A stretch of DNA of 64,000 bases from Anaerolineaceae bacterium (GCA_018056725.1 JAGPFF010000002.1:1-64000); one strand, 5' to 3'; positions 41,341 through 49,680 are shown, counted from the first letter of the stretch. Notes: a model not told the origin generated them from the sequence alone. Numbers and translations are program-made.

Positions 41341-41802
41341 ATGAAAACAAAAAAGAAAATCCTAATTGGCGGAATTGTAGCAGCAGGAATTATTCTTTTT
41401 TACCTCTATTTGCTGCTCAACGGGATTGCCTACCAGGAAGAAGTCGCGGCAACATCGAAAGCCAATCTTGAGGTGATCCCTGCAGATCATATTCCCACGC
41501 CAGACCTCGGACTACTGGTAATTCCTCCAACGGCTACACCGAAGAGTGATGGAGAGGTAAATGGAATCTCCGTGCAGCGGTTTGTCAAGATTGAGGGAAC
41601 GGGCGGCATTGGATTGCGCATTCGTAAAGAACCGGGGATGGACACTGAAGTGCAATTCATCGCCAATGAATCCGAGGTGTTTATCGTCATCGGCGGACCT
41701 GAAGAGAAAGACGGGATTCTTTGGTGGCAATTATCGACACCTTACGATGAAACCCGTAGCGGTTGGGCATCCTCTGAATACTTATCCGCAGTAGAAAAAT
41801 AA
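41341..41802 (+). CDS. Membrane-anchored SH3-like protein
   Basis: A 153-residue protein: N-terminal Lys-rich stretch and one membrane segment (about 7-29, ILIGGIVAAGIILFYLYLLL), then a low-complexity Thr/Pro linker (about 55-70), and an SH3b-like domain (about 80-150: VKIEGTGGIGLRIRKEPGMD, WWQLSTPYDETRSGWASSEYL). SH3b domains usually bind cell-wall peptides, so it probably faces outward. It starts 15 bases after cax. No enzymatic domain is seen. Confidence 0.8.
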   Translation: MKTKKKILIGGIVAAGIILFYLYLLLNGIAYQEEVAATSKANLEVIPADHIPTPDLGLLVIPPTATPKSDGEVNGISVQRFVKIEGTGGIGLRIRKEPGMDTEVQFIANESEVFIVIGGPEEKDGILWWQLSTPYDETRSGWASSEYLSAVEK

Positions 41803-41871
41803 ATCCCATCCGCTAATAAATTTGTTATACTCACCTTACAGGCGATCAAAAACCCGCGAAATTTTCTGTAC

Positions 41872-41877
41872 TATAAT
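41872..41877 (+). promoter_or_regulatory. -10 box before the propeller kinase
   Basis: A perfect TATAAT lies about 45 bases before a GGAGG site (41913-41917). Its predicted start near 41884 supports translation beginning near the CTG at 41922 rather than at the GTG 100 bases downstream. No good -35 is visible. Confidence 0.5.
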
Positions 41878-41921
41878 CTTCTGGTAAGTTCATCATTCCT
41901 GTTTTCTTTCTTGGAGGAACC

Positions 41922-43790
41922 CTGGAACGAAACTCCATTCCCAAACCAATATCGATTAACAATATCCAGCTTCCCATCGGGCAAGTGCTGATGGAGCGCT
42001 ATAAGATTATGGATATTGTGGGGGTTGGGGGAATGGGATCCGTTTACCGGGCGAGAGACCTTCATTTCCCCAACGCAATGAAAGTTGTTGCAGTAAAGGA
42101 GATGGTCAACAACACGACGGATCCCCAGGTCAGAGAATCAATTAATAAGAACTTTGAACGAGAAGCGAATATCCTCGTTTCGCTTAGCCATCATTCAATT
42201 CCGAAAATATTTGACTTTTTCATCAAGGATGAGCGCAGTTATCTGGTGGAGGAGTTTATTCAAGGAAATGACTTGGATGAAATCATGCGCCGCACGCCTG
42301 GACCCTTTAAAGAAGAACAGGTCATCAATTGGGCGATTGAGATTTGTGATGTGTTGGATTACCTGCATCAACATAAACCTGACCCCGTGATTTTTCGTGA
42401 TATCAAACCCTCCAATATCATGATTAATCCTCAAAATCACGTGGTTCTGGTGGATTTTGGGATTGCGAAAAATATCATTGCCGGTCAAAAGGGCACGATG
42501 ATCGGCACGGAGGGATTTTCACCGCCGGAACAATATCGTGGTGAGGCATCCCCGAGGACGGATATTTATGCCCTGGGTGCCACGATGCATACTCTTCTCA
42601 CCCGCCGAGACCCCCGCCTTGAACCTCCATTTTCTTTCAAAGATCGTCCGGTTCGGATGATCAACCCAAGCGTTTCCACCGAGTTGGAAGCAATAGTCAA
42701 CAAAACGTTAGAATACAATCCTGAAGACCGCTATCGCAACGTTTTGGAATTGAAATCAGCATTAATCTCTGTGGCGCGACGAACTGGAACGCTTCCCTTT
42801 GTTTATTTTGAGCCCGACGGATCGAATACGGAGAGCCGAGATATTGAGTGGGTTTTCAAATGCAAGGATGAAATTCGGGGTACGCCATTATTTGACCGTG
42901 GGACAATCTATGCAGGTTCCTATGACAAATCACTTTACGCCTTGGATGCAAAAAATGGTAATCTCAAGTGGAGTTATGAAACCCGGGGAGGTGTGGTCAC
43001 CCGACCAGTGATAGCGGATAATCTGCTGTATTTTGGAAGTGAAGATGGGGGTTTGTACTGTATCAATAAAGATACCGGTCAGCAAATTTGGAATTATAAA
43101 ACGGATGGTCCCATTCGCAGCTCCCCACGTATTGCTGAAGGGCAGATTTATTTTGGTTCGGATGATCAAAAAATGTACGTAATTAATTTGCTTTCACATC
43201 AGGTAAGCTGGACTGCAAAAGCAGGAGGAGCGATTCGTTCATCACCGTTCCTTTCTCTCATGTCCATTTATTTTGGTTCTGAAGCGAGTGAGTTTATCTG
43301 CGCAAATTATCGGGGACAAATCGAATGGCGCTTTTTTACCAAGAAGCCGGTGACTTCTTCGGGAAATGTTACCGATGGGGTGGCTTATTTTTCCTCTCTG
43401 GATGGATTTGTATACGCACTTGATGCCAAAACAGGTTGGGTTATTTGGCGCTATCGAATGGCGAAGGGATCTGTTTCTAGCCCATTTGTGATGGGTGAAC
43501 GTGTTTTTGTAGGATCCGCCGATGGAAATATTTACTGTCTGGAGCGAACCCGTGCCCAGGAAATCTGGCATTTTCAGACGGGTTTTCAGGTAAGTAGCTC
43601 ACCGGTGGTTCATGAAGATGTACTTTACTGTGGTTCAACGGATGGCAAGTTTTATGCTCTTGATGTTAAAACTGGACGCTTGAAGTGGTCGTTCACAACC
43701 CTTGGTCCGATTACTGGAAGTGCTGCAATAGGCGAGAATCTCGTCTATTTTGGGTCACATGATAAAAATCTATATGCATTCCGAATCTAG
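41922..43790 (+). CDS. Ser/Thr kinase with C-terminal beta-propeller
   Basis: Kinase domain (about 23-290 from the CTG start): GVGGMGSVY, K59, FRDIKPSN with catalytic D160, DFG 178, GTEGFSPPEQY. It is followed without a membrane segment by eight repeats of about 40 residues of the type YFGSxDGxLYALDAKTGxxxWxY, a PQQ-like propeller; the closing strand is supplied by WVFKC. Start: conserved kinase N-terminal residues (LPIGQVLMERYKI) extend upstream of the GTG at 41985, and a CTG at 41922 sits five bases after GGAGG; no ATG/GTG/TTG lies between the upstream stop and it. A CTG start is therefore proposed; GTG 41985 remains the fallback. Confidence 0.85.
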   Translation: MERNSIPKPISINNIQLPIGQVLMERYKIMDIVGVGGMGSVYRARDLHFPNAMKVVAVKEMVNNTTDPQVRESINKNFEREANILVSLSHHSIPKIFDFFIKDERSYLVEEFIQGNDLDEIMRRTPGPFKEEQVINWAIEICDVLDYLHQHKPDPVIFRDIKPSNIMINPQNHVVLVDFGIAKNIIAGQKGTMIGTEGFSPPEQYRGEASPRTDIYALGATMHTLLTRRDPRLEPPFSFKDRPVRMINPSVSTELEAIVNKTLEYNPEDRYRNVLELKSALISVARRTGTLPFVYFEPDGSNTESRDIEWVFKCKDEIRGTPLFDRGTIYAGSYDKSLYALDAKNGNLKWSYETRGGVVTRPVIADNLLYFGSEDGGLYCINKDTGQQIWNYKTDGPIRSSPRIAEGQIYFGSDDQKMYVINLLSHQVSWTAKAGGAIRSSPFLSLMSIYFGSEASEFICANYRGQIEWRFFTKKPVTSSGNVTDGVAYFSSLDGFVYALDAKTGWVIWRYRMAKGSVSSPFVMGERVFVGSADGNIYCLERTRAQEIWHFQTGFQVSSSPVVHEDVLYCGSTDGKFYALDVKTGRLKWSFTTLGPITGSAAIGENLVYFGSHDKNLYAFRI

Positions 43791-43807
43791 AAAGGGAGCT
43801 TGATTTC

Positions 43808-44701
43808 ATGTTCTCTTTTATGCGCCAAAAAATAAGAAAGAATCCACAATCCCGAACAAATAGTGGTCAAAGACCGATAGATACTACCTCCTCAGCCGCA
43901 AACGAATTTTCAAGAGGGCTAGTCAACAATCAGAAGCAGTTACTCGTCGGTAGCGCTCAATCCGTTGGAATGCTTCGAGATCATAACGAAGATGCGTTAT
44001 TTACCTTTGCCACGGTGCTATCCATGAATCAATTCGAAGAGCGCTTTGGGTTATTTGCCCTTGCGGATGGCATGGGTGGGCACATGAATGGTGAGATCGC
44101 CAGCGACGTTTCCGTCCGTGTAGTGGTCAAACATCTTCTTCAACATTTATTTGAACCACTAATCTCGAAAAAAAATGAACCCATGAGTAAAGGGGTTCAT
44201 GAAATCTTAACCGAGGCTTTTCAAGAAGCGCAAAAAGCCGTCCTGGAAGCAGCTCCAGGGGGAGGGACAACCCTGCTTGTGGCTATCCTCATGAATGATA
44301 TGGTTACAATTTCTCATGTCGGCGACAGCCGGGCATACTTTTATCATGCAGACGGGCATCTCGAAAGAATTACCAGCGATCATTCACTGGTGCAACGGTT
44401 GATTGATCTGAAAGAGATCACCGAGCAGGAAGCGGAAAACCATCCGCAGAAAAATGTGCTCTTAAAGGCAGTCGGACAAACAGATCCTTATGAACCGGAT
44501 ATTCAAACCATTCATGTTCCTGATAGGGCAAAGTTGATGTTATGCAGTGATGGGCTTTGGGGAGTGGTCCCTGAAAAAATCATGCAACAAGTTCTCGCCG
44601 AAGATGGAACTCCTTTTGAAACCTGCCAGAAACTGGTATCAGCTGCCAACCAGTTTGGCGGTCCGGATAATATCAGTGTGATACTGGCGGAGTCAGCCTG
44701 A
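43808..44701 (+). CDS. PP2C-type protein phosphatase
   Basis: A 297-residue soluble Ser/Thr phosphatase with an intact metal site: RDHNEDAL, ADGMGGHMNGEIAS, SHVGDSRAY, CSDGLWG and FGGPDNISVIL, all in the right order. The first about 40 residues are a basic low-complexity tail with no signal peptide. It starts 18 bases after the kinase gene and presumably reverses kinase phosphorylation, the usual bacterial arrangement. All catalytic Asp residues are present. Confidence 0.95.
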   Translation: MFSFMRQKIRKNPQSRTNSGQRPIDTTSSAANEFSRGLVNNQKQLLVGSAQSVGMLRDHNEDALFTFATVLSMNQFEERFGLFALADGMGGHMNGEIASDVSVRVVVKHLLQHLFEPLISKKNEPMSKGVHEILTEAFQEAQKAVLEAAPGGGTTLLVAILMNDMVTISHVGDSRAYFYHADGHLERITSDHSLVQRLIDLKEITEQEAENHPQKNVLLKAVGQTDPYEPDIQTIHVPDRAKLMLCSDGLWGVVPEKIMQQVLAEDGTPFETCQKLVSAANQFGGPDNISVILAESA

Positions 44702-44758
44702 AAGTTTTATTCATTCCTTCAATGAAAACTGATACTATAATGGATTAATGGAGTAATA

Positions 44759-44998
44759 ATGCCTACTATAGTCTTGCACATGCAAAATGAGGATCCAATT
44801 GTAGGAGAAGTGGACGAATTGCCAGCCAAAACGGATGCCATTATCTATTTATCGAATCCACGCAGGCGAGATGGCAAGGATTTGCCCTATCTTGAAGAAA
44901 GTGTAACCAAAGTTGCCTGGCCGATCGCGCGGTTATCCTTCATAGAAATCATGCCAGGAGATCACGAGGAAGAAATCATCAGTTTTGTTCGGGAGTGA
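44759..44998 (+). CDS. 79-residue protein of unknown function
   Basis: A small protein I do not recognise: MPTIVLHMQNEDPIVGEVDE..., with alternating short hydrophobic strands and a central NPRRRDGKD turn; the pattern suggests a small beta-barrel such as an Sm-like or PilZ-like fold, but this is inference. The ATG follows GGAG and a TATAAT (44736-44741) lies before it, so it may start its own transcript with the response regulator gene, one base downstream. Confidence 0.75.
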   Translation: MPTIVLHMQNEDPIVGEVDELPAKTDAIIYLSNPRRRDGKDLPYLEESVTKVAWPIARLSFIEIMPGDHEEEIISFVRE

Positions 44999-44999
44999 C

Positions 45000-45716
45000 A
45001 TGGCAGAAGATATCTATAAGAATAAATTGATCCTGGTCGTGGATGATGAGGAACGGATGTCCCGCTTTATCCGCTTGAATCTAGAACACGATGGCTTTCA
45101 AGTTATTGAGGCAAACAGAGGCATGCAAGCCATTCAACTTATCCGGGATCAGATGCCGGATCTCGTTTTACTGGATATTATGATGCCGGATCTGGATGGA
45201 TTTGAAGTATTGCAGCTGATCCGCGAAACCAGCCAGGTACCCGTGATTATGCTTACAGCCAAAGGCGAAGAAGATGATAAGGTTAGAGGGCTGGAGCTAG
45301 GCGCTGATGATTATGTCACCAAACCCTTCAGCCCGCGCGAGTTGGTCAGCCGTGTGAGGGCGGTATTGCGGCGAAATGATCAGGGGAGCACAGCAGATGA
45401 TGGTGTCATTGAGGTAGACGAACATCTGAAAATCGATTTTGGACGCCGTGAAGTATGGCTGGACGGCTCCTTAGTAAAATTAAGACCAACTGAATATCGT
45501 CTTCTGTATCATCTGGTAAAAAACGCCGGTTGGGTGATGACTTACGATCAGATTCTTTCAAAAGTCTGGGGATACGAATACCGCGACGAGCCTCATTATG
45601 TTCGACTTTATGTTAATTATTTGCGCCAAAAACTTGAAAAAGATCCTGCCAATCCACAATACATCCTTACAGAACGCGGTGTCGGCTATCGATTTGTGGA
45701 TTATAAGAGAAAGTAA
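45000..45716 (+). CDS. OmpR/PhoB-type response regulator
   Basis: A 238-residue two-domain regulator: receiver (acidic D15-D16, phosphoacceptor D59 in VLLDIMMPDLDG, TAKGEEDD, TKPFSP), then a winged helix of the OmpR type (RPTEYRLLYHLVKN, ILSKVWGYEY, YVNYLRQKLEKDP, RGVGYRF). The frame is open to 44985, but the ATG at 45000, after GGGAG, lies one base after the small gene and is chosen. No histidine kinase is adjacent, so the partner is unknown; in this setting it could be a target of the Ser/Thr kinases. A terminator follows. Confidence 0.95.
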   Translation: MAEDIYKNKLILVVDDEERMSRFIRLNLEHDGFQVIEANRGMQAIQLIRDQMPDLVLLDIMMPDLDGFEVLQLIRETSQVPVIMLTAKGEEDDKVRGLELGADDYVTKPFSPRELVSRVRAVLRRNDQGSTADDGVIEVDEHLKIDFGRREVWLDGSLVKLRPTEYRLLYHLVKNAGWVMTYDQILSKVWGYEYRDEPHYVRLYVNYLRQKLEKDPANPQYILTERGVGYRFVDYKRK

Positions 45717-45756
45717 GCTAAAATATCCAAGAATTGGGAATACTAATGGATAAAAA

Positions 45757-45782
45757 AAGTCGCCTTCGGGCGACTTGTTTTT
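45757..45782. terminator. Bidirectional terminator between response regulator and murA
   Basis: An 8-bp stem (AAGTCGCC 45757-45764, GGCGACTT 45769-45776) with a TTCG loop has GTTTTTT on the right and a run of seven A on the left (T on the minus strand). It serves both convergent genes. Confidence 0.9.
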
Positions 45783-45784
45783 GA

Positions 45785-47080
45785 TCACTCTTCTGTAATT
45801 CGTTCAACGTGCGCACCGAGAGCTCGGAGTTTTTCATCGACTTTCTCATACCCACGATCAATTTGATTGACGTTCCGAATCACAGATTTACCCTGTGCAG
45901 ATAAGGCTGCTAGTACCAGAGCCATGCCAGCCCGGATATCGGGGCTTTCCATCTTTTCTCCGGCGAGTTTGGTTGGTCCTTGAACGATACAGCGATGAGG
46001 ATCGCATAATACAATTTGCGCTCCCATGCCGACAAGTTTGTCGGTAAAGAACATCCGCGAAGGGTACATCCAATCATGGAAAAGGACAGTTCCTTTTGAC
46101 TGGGTGGCAATGACGATGGCAATACTCATCAAATCGGTGGGGAATGCCGGCCATGGCATAACATTGACGGTAGGTATGGCGCCTCCGAGATCTGATTCTA
46201 TGGAAAATCTTTGGTCTTCTGGCACGAAAAGATCTTCCCCGCGTTCCTCCCAGCTCACCCCCAGCCGATCAAAAACGAGTTTAATCATATTCAGGTACTG
46301 GATGCCGGCTTTCTTGATCAATACCGAACCATGGGTAATGGCGGCTGCGCCTACAAAACTGATCACTTCAAGATAATCAGGACCGATCTCGAATTCTCCA
46401 CCACCCAATGAAGATACGCCTGTAATATTCAGCGTATTCGAACCAATATTTTCAATCCTTGCGCCAAGGTGATTAAGAAAATGACACAATTCCTGAATGT
46501 GTGGTTCACTGGCTGCATTTCGTATGGTAGTGTGTCCTTTTGCCAGCACACTTGCCATGATGGCATTTTCCGTTGCTGTAACACTGGTTTCATCGAGCAG
46601 GATATCCGCTCCGGTGAGCCCATTGGCTTTAAACTTAAAAACCCGATCATATTCGATCCTCGCGCCGAGGCGTTTGAGGGCAAGCAAGTGGGTATCCACC
46701 CGGCGGCGTCCGATGACATCTCCTCCAGGTGGGGGGAGTTGAAGTTCGCCACTTTTCGCCACCATCGGACCGGCAAGTAGTATGGAAGCTCGAATCTTGC
46801 GGCACAGATCAGGATCGAGGTTGGCGGCATGTATCTCACTGGCTTGAATTTGAAGGCGATTTGGACCAATGCGATCAATTTTAACACCCAGGCTCTGAAT
46901 CAATGCCACCATAGTCCGCACATCCTGGATATCTGGTACATTATTCAGGATTACCGGTTCTTCGGTCAACAAGCAGGCTGCAAGCAATGGTAGAGCTGCG
47001 TTTTTATTTCCACCCGGTGTGATTTCACCCCGTAGTGGAGTGCCACCGATGATATTAAATTTATCCAAAGTAACCTCCAC
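45785..47080 (-). CDS. murA: UDP-GlcNAc 1-carboxyvinyltransferase (MurA, Asp form)
   Basis: First committed step of peptidoglycan synthesis: transfers enolpyruvate from PEP to UDP-GlcNAc. The 431-residue product has GNKNAALPLL (K26 equals K22 of E. coli), PAFPTDLMS and IDRGYEKVDEKLRALGA. The residue equal to catalytic Cys115 is Asp121, in LPPPGGDVIGRRRVD (codon 46718-46720, GAT). Asp at this place is known in a few MurAs, which remain active and resist fosfomycin. The start is a GTG at 47080 with no clear ribosome site. It is monocistronic. Confidence 0.95.
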   Translation of the reverse strand: MEVTLDKFNIIGGTPLRGEITPGGNKNAALPLLAACLLTEEPVILNNVPDIQDVRTMVALIQSLGVKIDRIGPNRLQIQASEIHAANLDPDLCRKIRASILLAGPMVAKSGELQLPPPGGDVIGRRRVDTHLLALKRLGARIEYDRVFKFKANGLTGADILLDETSVTATENAIMASVLAKGHTTIRNAASEPHIQELCHFLNHLGARIENIGSNTLNITGVSSLGGGEFEIGPDYLEVISFVGAAAITHGSVLIKKAGIQYLNMIKLVFDRLGVSWEERGEDLFVPEDQRFSIESDLGGAIPTVNVMPWPAFPTDLMSIAIVIATQSKGTVLFHDWMYPSRMFFTDKLVGMGAQIVLCDPHRCIVQGPTKLAGEKMESPDIRAGMALVLAALSAQGKSVIRNVNQIDRGYEKVDEKLRALGAHVERITEE

Positions 47081-47148
47081 GAAGCTGATAGTGTTATAAA
47101 CAATGATAATTGAAAGTGTTGTTTTGTGCCAATCTATCTATCTGGATA

Positions 47149-47180
47149 GGTGTACATTCTTACAAATACGGATGTGCACC
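47149..47180. promoter_or_regulatory. Inverted repeat upstream of GNAT copy 2
   Basis: GGTGTACAT (47149-47157) and ATGTGCACC (47172-47180) form a 9-base inverted repeat with one mismatch (T against G, a wobble in RNA) around a 14-base spacer. It lies just before a TATACT -10 (47194-47199) of the next gene, where a regulator could bind. Confidence 0.4.
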
Positions 47181-47241
47181 AATGAATTTGTTGTATACTC
47201 CAATTTATTTAATCCATTCTATTCACGAGTGAGGATTCATC

Positions 47242-48369
47242 ATGGTCCAAATTGAAAAAGTCAATCTCAATTCAAAAGCTGAAGTTGAACGGTTTGTCCA
47301 ATTCCAATATGATCTCTACAAAGACTGTCCACAATTTTGCCCTCCATTTCGCAGCGATATCAAATTGATGCTGAACAAGAAAAAACATCCCTTCTATGAA
47401 CATTCGGATGGCGAGTTCTACATTGCTTTGAAGGATGGAAAAATCGTGGGACGCATTGGCGTTTTCATAAACACTCTTTTCAATGAATATCATGCAGTGA
47501 AAAAAGGGCAATTCTATTTTTTTGACAGCATTGAAGATCAGGAAGTTGCTGACGCCCTGTTTAATAGCGCTATTGAGTACTGCCGTGTTCGAGGGATGAC
47601 GGATCTGGTTGGACCGAAAGGATTATCGGCTTTTGATGGTTATGGAATTCTCGTTGATGGATACCAACATCATCAAATGATGACCATGATGAACTACAAC
47701 TATGCTTATTATCCAAAACTGATCGAGAATTTAGGCTTTGAAAAGGAAGTAGATTTCGCCTCGTGTTTTTTGAAGAAGGATCAATTTGTTTTACCCGAAA
47801 AAATGCGCGAAGTAGCCCGGCGGGTGATTGAGAGGGGTAAGTTTCAAATCCTGGATTTCAAAAACAAATCGCAAATTAAGAAAAAAGCGGATGAAATTGG
47901 AGCTGCTTACAATAATACTTTCATCAACAACTGGGAATACTATCCGATGACCAAAGGGGAGATAAATCTATTGCTATCAAACCTGTTGAGCGTGGTTGAT
48001 CCGAAGTTAATCAAGATCATCACGTATGAAGAAAAGATTGTCGGATTTTTACTGGCATTTCCTGATATTACCTCGGCTTTGCAAAGGCATAATGGAAAAA
48101 TTACACCTTTGGCGATTATTGATATGCTCGTTTCGATGAAAAAGGCAGATTGGGTTTCAGTAAATGGAGCCGGAGTTCTGCCTGAATACCATGGGCGCGG
48201 CGGGAATGCTTTACTTTATTATGAGATGGAAAAAACACTGAAGGATTTTGGGTTTGAGTATTGGGAACTCACCCAGGTGGCGGAATCCGCCATTCAAATG
48301 CGAAAAGACCTCACAGCCTCAGGGGGTGAATTCTACAAAACGCATCGCGTCTATCATAAAGCGATCTAA
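47242..48369 (+). CDS. GNAT-fold protein of the YghO-like family (copy 2)
   Basis: A 375-residue paralogue of the protein at 19259-20395, with the same blocks in the same places (HPFYEHSDGEFYIALKDGKI, KKGQFYFFDSIEDQEVADALFNSA, GAGVLPEYHGRGGNALLYYEME). In copy 2 the loop MMTMMNYNYAYYPKLIENLGF replaces VGIPYNPPYYKELIEASGF. It is presumably a cytoplasmic acyltransferase of unknown substrate. A normal GAGG site precedes the ATG; it is followed by a terminator and is a single-gene unit. Confidence 0.75.
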   Translation: MVQIEKVNLNSKAEVERFVQFQYDLYKDCPQFCPPFRSDIKLMLNKKKHPFYEHSDGEFYIALKDGKIVGRIGVFINTLFNEYHAVKKGQFYFFDSIEDQEVADALFNSAIEYCRVRGMTDLVGPKGLSAFDGYGILVDGYQHHQMMTMMNYNYAYYPKLIENLGFEKEVDFASCFLKKDQFVLPEKMREVARRVIERGKFQILDFKNKSQIKKKADEIGAAYNNTFINNWEYYPMTKGEINLLLSNLLSVVDPKLIKIITYEEKIVGFLLAFPDITSALQRHNGKITPLAIIDMLVSMKKADWVSVNGAGVLPEYHGRGGNALLYYEMEKTLKDFGFEYWELTQVAESAIQMRKDLTASGGEFYKTHRVYHKAI

Positions 48370-48387
48370 TCCTGATGTCGGAGAAAT

Positions 48388-48420
48388 AAAGGACTCGTAT
48401 TCATTATGGGTCCTTTTTTT
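48388..48420 (+). terminator. Terminator after GNAT copy 2
   Basis: AAAGGACTC (48388-48396) and GGGTCCTTT (48408-48416) pair over nine bases with one G-U, and seven or more T follow. Downstream begins the promoter of the GT87-like gene. Confidence 0.75.
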
Positions 48421-48444
48421 ATGACGGTATAATAGTTTTCAACC

Positions 48445-49680
48445 ATGAATACAATAGCCACACGGTCAATCATTAGAAAATACATCCTCGTGACAATAAT
48501 CCTGGTCGGAATCGTGATTGCTGCCTTTTTTGGCAATCTAACATTTGTCCGGCAAAACCCCGGTGGGCTGGATTTTCTTGCCCACTGGCAAGGGATTAAA
48601 TTATTCATCTCAAATGGTCAAAACCCATATTCCGATGCGACGGCAAACCTCATCAATTCCACGATCCGGTCTACTTTAGCCGGCAATGAGGGCACGTATC
48701 GATTTGTAAATCCTCTCTTTTCGATTATTTTTTATGCCCCTTTTAGTCTGATCAACAATTTCGAGACCGCCAGAGCTGCCTGGATGACATTTTTAGAAAT
48801 TCTAGCCGTGGCAGCGATTGTTCTATCTATCCGGTCTACTTCGCTTAGACAAAATATCTGGCTGGTATTAATCATTGGCTTTAGCGGATTCTTGAGTGTG
48901 CCAATGCTTCGATCCTTGATGAACGGTTCAATGGCGATTGTTGGGTTTGCTTTCCTTTGTTTTTCAGCATCCACGCTGATACAAAATCAAGATGAAGCAG
49001 CGGGACTGCTACTCGCTTTTTCATTAGTCATTCCAAATTTATCAGGCGTCTGTGCTTTGTTTATCGTCATATGGGCTATTCTGAATAAAAGATGGAAATT
49101 GGTGGGCTGGTTTATTGGCACATTCGTGTTGCTGATTGGGTTCAGCGTGCTCTTAATACCAGGTTGGCTAGTCGATTATGGAAATACCCTGGTGAAATAT
49201 TCCGGAATCAATCCGGTGCGAGCTCAGGCTTTCAGTCCATCTCTTTTGACAATCCGTCTGATGATCACAAAAAATCTCATTTTGCTTGGCTTGCTTATCA
49301 GCGAATTCTTTTTCGTGAGAACGATTGGAAAGCGCCGGTTGCTTTGGCAAATAGCATTATTGTTCACGGTATCCCCATGGCTTGGGTGGAATGTCCAATT
49401 TGACCATACGATTCTGGTTATTCCGGGTTTAATAATTGGGTTGGGTTTTCTTTTAGATGTCTGGCAAAACAAGGCGAAACGAGCATTATTCTTGATTCCA
49501 CTTCTGCTGTGGTTATTACTATGGGTATTCTCAGGCTATTTGTTTGAAATCCCAATTTCACTGACGGAAACTCTCACTGAGATAATCTTTCCATCAATTG
49601 TTTTGGTGCTTATTTACTGGTCCAGGTGGTGGATTCTCAGCAAGGAGAAATACCCAGAGTTTGTGGAGAAGGTGCGCTAA
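48445..49680 (+). CDS. Polytopic membrane protein, GT87-like (DUF2029)
   Basis: A 411-residue protein with about 10 membrane segments. The N-terminal loop GGLDFLAHWQGIKLFISNGQNPYS holds the Asp and GxNPY pattern typical of GT87 polyprenyl-phosphate-mannose-dependent transferases, which act outside on lipid-linked sugars. Family membership is by eye and moderate. A TATAAT (48428-48433) ends 11 bases before the ATG and there is no Shine-Dalgarno, so the message has almost no leader. Confidence 0.72.
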   Translation: MNTIATRSIIRKYILVTIILVGIVIAAFFGNLTFVRQNPGGLDFLAHWQGIKLFISNGQNPYSDATANLINSTIRSTLAGNEGTYRFVNPLFSIIFYAPFSLINNFETARAAWMTFLEILAVAAIVLSIRSTSLRQNIWLVLIIGFSGFLSVPMLRSLMNGSMAIVGFAFLCFSASTLIQNQDEAAGLLLAFSLVIPNLSGVCALFIVIWAILNKRWKLVGWFIGTFVLLIGFSVLLIPGWLVDYGNTLVKYSGINPVRAQAFSPSLLTIRLMITKNLILLGLLISEFFFVRTIGKRRLLWQIALLFTVSPWLGWNVQFDHTILVIPGLIIGLGFLLDVWQNKAKRALFLIPLLLWLLLWVFSGYLFEIPISLTETLTEIIFPSIVLVLIYWSRWWILSKEKYPEFVEKVR

